DNA from: Saprospiraceae bacterium
Lineage (GTDB): Bacteria; Bacteroidota; Bacteroidia; Chitinophagales; Saprospiraceae
NCBI GenBank assembly: GCA_020630455.1
Contig: JAHDBK010000091.1
Coordinates: 1,562 to 10,176, forward strand
Length of the DNA stretch: 8,615 nt
Direction of reading: 5' to 3'
Under the pieces are notes generated by a model. The model did not search any database. It saw only the letters and a list, made by a program, of their open reading frames with translations, and was not told where the DNA came from. Below, piece after piece: positions 5,696-8,615 of this stretch; within the stretch, counting starts at the first letter, position 1, and each line of letters opens with the position of its first letter. The position numbers were made by a program, and so were the translations under genes.

Positions 5696-8611
5696 TTATT
5701 TAATTAACAAATAAGCACTAGGCGATTTACCAAAACGATTTTTAAAGACATCAGAAAATGTGGATATATTAGCAAATCCTACATCGTAGGCTACTTCCGT
5801 TACAGATATAGCAGTACCTGATTCCAGTTTTTTTCGTGCTGCTTGAAGACGCACTTCTTTCAGAAACTTAGCAGGAGAAAGTCCCGTTATGAGTTTTAAT
5901 TTTCTGTTCAATTGTCGAGGACTTAAAAAAACAGAAGAAGCTATACTATTTACATTGAGGTTGGGTTCGGTCAAAGAACTTTCCACTAATTGAGTCAATT
6001 CATCAATCCATTCTTTATTTTTAGGCTCAAGTTCTGGAGTATTATTTTCAATTGTTATTGATTCTTCAATCTGAAATTCTGATGAATTTCTCCATTCTAA
6101 TCGTTGATGATAATTGAACAATAAGTTTTGAACACGTATCAATAATTCTGGAACGGAAAAGGGTTTGGTGAGGTAGTCATCTACACCGATTGTTAGGGCA
6201 GTTAATTTATCTCTTTCGGCAGCTAATGCAGTCAACATCACGACGGGGATACCTGACCATTGAGTATTATTTTTAATTTTCTTTAGCATGGTTAAGCCAT
6301 CCATTTCTGGCATCATGACATCAGATACGATGAGTTGAATTTCTATTCCATATTTATTTAATAATTCTAAGGCTTCTACACCGTTTTTTGCCAAAAGAAT
6401 TTGCTTATATTTTTGTTGTAATAATTGATGAATAAACGCTCTCATATCATTATTATCTTCTACCACCATAATTGTAAAATCATTACCGATGGAGTATATT
6501 TCCTCTTCAAGATTAGATACAGTTTCTACCACATTAAGCATTGATTTTTGAGCGACTTCTTTTTTAGGGATTTCAAATAAGAATTGGCTGCCTATTCCTA
6601 GAGTACTTTCTGCATATACTTTTCCATTCATTAGTTGAGCAAATTCGTTGACCAATGCTAAGCCAATCCCTGTACCACCATACAATTGTTGGTCAGCTTG
6701 TTTGGATTGATAAAATCGTTCGAAAATATGAGGAAGGTCATTAGGATGGATACCTTTACCTGTATCTGTCACTTGGATTTTCAAGTGTTGTTCAGTTTCC
6801 GTTATTTTCATCGTTATTTTTCCGCCCTTAGGAGTAAACTTAATGGCATTACTCAAAAAATTATTGACAACTTTCTCTAATTTTTTTCTATCCATTAGTG
6901 TATATAAATCATCATTTATATCCAAAATCAAATCATAATCTAAGCCTTGACTTTGTAGCTGAGGTTCGAACACAAAAAATTGGCGTTCAAAAAACTGGGC
7001 AACGGGTGTACTTTCCTCCAATAATTCTAACTTATTGGCTTCTAGTTTGGAGAGGTCTAATATTTCTTCAATTAAATCCATCAAACTTTTGCCATTGCGT
7101 TGCATAACGGATAATTGTTTTTGTACATTTTCTTTTTCCCATTCATTGGGATTGTCTAAAATATAAGATAATGGGCCAAGTATCAAGGTAAGTGGAGTAC
7201 GAAGTTCATGAGAGATATTGGCAAAGAAATTAGATTTGACTTTGTCGAGTTGTTTCAACTCCTCTGCTTGTTCAGTAATGAGGGTATTTTGTTCATTTAC
7301 TTTTTTATTTTTATTTCTTAAAGTAATAAAAGCATAAATTAAAAAGGAAGATATTATTGCAAATAAAATTAAAATAATCGTTATATACTTCAATTGATTA
7401 TTCCTTAAACTCAATTCTAATTCACTATTTTTTTGCTGAGTAGCTAATTGATCTTTTTCTAATTGAAGATAATACTTAGTCGCATCAAATCCTGCTTTTT
7501 TCTTTTCCAGTTCTGCTTCTTGAAATAACATTTTTTTTATGCTTTCATAAGATTTTTTATAATCTTTTTCATCTTCAGCGATATAAGTTCTAATCCTATA
7601 ACTTTCTTGTAATAAATCATTCAAATTGAGCTGTTCAGCTTTATAAATTGCAGAATCTAATTGAACTTTTGCTAATGACTTATTATTTAATACCCAATTT
7701 ATATTGACTAGGGTATTAAGTATATAAATTTCATTCCATTTATCTGCTCTAAGAATTGCATATTCCAATGATTTTTCAAAATTCTCTTTTGCTTCCAAAT
7801 ATTGATTTTGATTCAAATGAAAATCTCCTTTCATTCTATAATATCTCAATTGTTCAACAGATAATTTTTCATCCTCTTCTAAATCATTATCTATAATTTG
7901 CTTAAAAAGTTTAAAATATTCTTCAGCTTCTTCATACTTTTGTTCATAATATAACAAGACTAACAAATCTACCAAAACCGATATTTCAGTTCGTTTATCA
8001 TTTATATTTTGTGCTTTTATTAAAAACTTTTTCATTTCCTCTATAACGAAAGCTGCACCTGATACATCTCTATATTTTAATAGCCTTGTTACTTCATAAT
8101 TAATGACTTTTGATTCTTTGCCTAATTCTTTATAAGCAGCAATGGTTTTATCTAAATAAATTGTCTCCTCTTTTCTTCTTTTTATTGCAGAGTTATATCT
8201 ATATAAATTCTCATATACAATGGCCATTTTTTTCTTATTATTATTCTTTTCATGGAGTTCCATTAAATATTCACAGATATAAATAGCTAGAGGGATATTG
8301 AATTTTTTATATTCAAAATTATACATATTATTCTCTAGAACAGATGACAAACAGTCATCATCATTGCATAATTCTTGAGTTCTAGAAATAATTAATTGAA
8401 AAGAGTCAGGATGGGTAGTTTCATCAAATTGGTCTTTTAGTTCATTCCAAACCTTATCTGTTATATCAGAGTATTTCTGATCTGTTTCATTAGCAGAAAG
8501 AGAAGTAATAAAGCTAAACATGAGTATAAAAATAAAAGTATTCTTTTTTAAGAAATAGGGAAAAAGAATAGAATATTTTTTTAAAATTAGTACATATTTA
8601 TTTGTACCCAT
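5696..8611 (-). CDS. HTCS-2: hybrid two-component system with TPR sensor, kinase, receiver, AraC output
   Basis: This 971-residue regulator has the same cytoplasmic plan as HTCS-1 but a different sensor. An N-terminal hydrophobic stretch (about 24-40, ending LSAN) is a signal peptide with an unusually long lead. Residues about 45-370 are helical with TPR-like pairs (for example 209-240, 252-288 and 292-326, the last two with YLEAKENFEKSLEYA and AKVQLDSAIYKAEQL). A coiled coil (about 366-405), one membrane helix (410-430) and a second coiled coil (433-460) follow. HisKA carries His468; HATPase_c has N584/N588, DTGKG (616-620) and GGTGIG (645-650). The receiver has E718/D719, D764, T794 and K816. 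AraC HTH covers about 870-971. The TPR part is predicted periplasmic; its ligand or partner is unknown. The ATG at 8611 is four bases from the edge with no upstream in-frame stop visible, so the true start could lie outside. The only other in-frame ATG (residue 31) would destroy the signal peptide. Confidence 0.93.
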   Translation of the reverse strand: MGTNKYVLILKKYSILFPYFLKKNTFIFILMFSFITSLSANETDQKYSDITDKVWNELKDQFDETTHPDSFQLIISRTQELCNDDDCLSSVLENNMYNFEYKKFNIPLAIYICEYLMELHEKNNNKKKMAIVYENLYRYNSAIKRRKEETIYLDKTIAAYKELGKESKVINYEVTRLLKYRDVSGAAFVIEEMKKFLIKAQNINDKRTEISVLVDLLVLLYYEQKYEEAEEYFKLFKQIIDNDLEEDEKLSVEQLRYYRMKGDFHLNQNQYLEAKENFEKSLEYAILRADKWNEIYILNTLVNINWVLNNKSLAKVQLDSAIYKAEQLNLNDLLQESYRIRTYIAEDEKDYKKSYESIKKMLFQEAELEKKKAGFDATKYYLQLEKDQLATQQKNSELELSLRNNQLKYITIILILFAIISSFLIYAFITLRNKNKKVNEQNTLITEQAEELKQLDKVKSNFFANISHELRTPLTLILGPLSYILDNPNEWEKENVQKQLSVMQRNGKSLMDLIEEILDLSKLEANKLELLEESTPVAQFFERQFFVFEPQLQSQGLDYDLILDINDDLYTLMDRKKLEKVVNNFLSNAIKFTPKGGKITMKITETEQHLKIQVTDTGKGIHPNDLPHIFERFYQSKQADQQLYGGTGIGLALVNEFAQLMNGKVYAESTLGIGSQFLFEIPKKEVAQKSMLNVVETVSNLEEEIYSIGNDFTIMVVEDNNDMRAFIHQLLQQKYKQILLAKNGVEALELLNKYGIEIQLIVSDVMMPEMDGLTMLKKIKNNTQWSGIPVVMLTALAAERDKLTALTIGVDDYLTKPFSVPELLIRVQNLLFNYHQRLEWRNSSEFQIEESITIENNTPELEPKNKEWIDELTQLVESSLTEPNLNVNSIASSVFLSPRQLNRKLKLITGLSPAKFLKEVRLQAARKKLESGTAISVTEVAYDVGFANISTFSDVFKNRFGKSPSAYLLIK

Positions 8612-8615
8612 TGGT

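Noticed and set aside
5509..5703. 64-codon plus-strand open frame spanning the end of HTCS-1 and the convergent gap
   Set aside because: It starts inside the AraC domain in another frame and reads through the hairpin into the HTCS-2 stop; the product is low-complexity and unrecognised.
6686..7107. Two plus-strand open frames of 64 and 69 codons
   Set aside because: Both are antisense to the HATPase and HisKA domains of HTCS-2 and have no independent support.
4092..7210. Possible loss of catalytic function in one of the two kinases
   Set aside because: Both retain the phospho-acceptor His, N, G1 and G2 boxes, receiver Asp and conserved Lys, so there is no sign of a degenerate partner.

Overview
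The window is AT-rich DNA that looks like Bacteroidota, most likely a Flavobacteriia- or Saprospiria-type marine or environmental lineage; the genus cannot be fixed from this sequence alone. Two lines of evidence support this. Two of the three genes are one-piece hybrid two-component systems (HTCS: periplasmic sensor, histidine kinase, receiver and AraC-type DNA-binding domain in one chain), an architecture typical of this phylum. The start-proximal DNA also carries Bacteroidota-style promoter elements (-33 TTTG, -7 TAnnTTTG) rather than sigma70 boxes with strong Shine-Dalgarno sites.

Layout: (1) positions 1-1105, minus strand: the 5' part of a secreted BspA-like (DUF285-type) repeat surface protein with a signal peptide and a PKD-like N-terminal domain; it runs off the left edge. 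(2) 1106-1502: a divergent regulatory region of about 400 bp with two different tandem direct repeats that look like operators. One (18 bp, period 31) lies directly upstream of a -7 box for the surface-protein gene. The other (20 bp, period 21) lies upstream of a -33/-7 promoter for the first HTCS. (3) 1503-5609, plus strand: HTCS-1 with a two-component-propeller and Y_Y_Y sensor. (4) 5610-5695: a short convergent gap with a perfect 12-bp hairpin. (5) 5696-8611, minus strand: HTCS-2 with a TPR and coiled-coil sensor.

The two HTCS proteins are paralogues that share a strikingly similar cytoplasmic half but have unrelated periplasmic sensors, so a sensor exchange has taken place at the membrane-proximal coiled coil. 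All key catalytic residues are intact in both. The simplest working model is that HTCS-1 (and possibly HTCS-2, whose DNA-reading helix is similar) binds one or both tandem repeats in 1106-1502 and controls the divergent BspA-like surface protein, its own gene, or both. That regulatory link is inference. The window holds no RNA genes, insertion sequences, CRISPR array or glycan-utilisation genes that I can see. The most interesting material is the doubled operator-like region together with the sensor-swapped regulator pair; I do not see a clearly new class of system.
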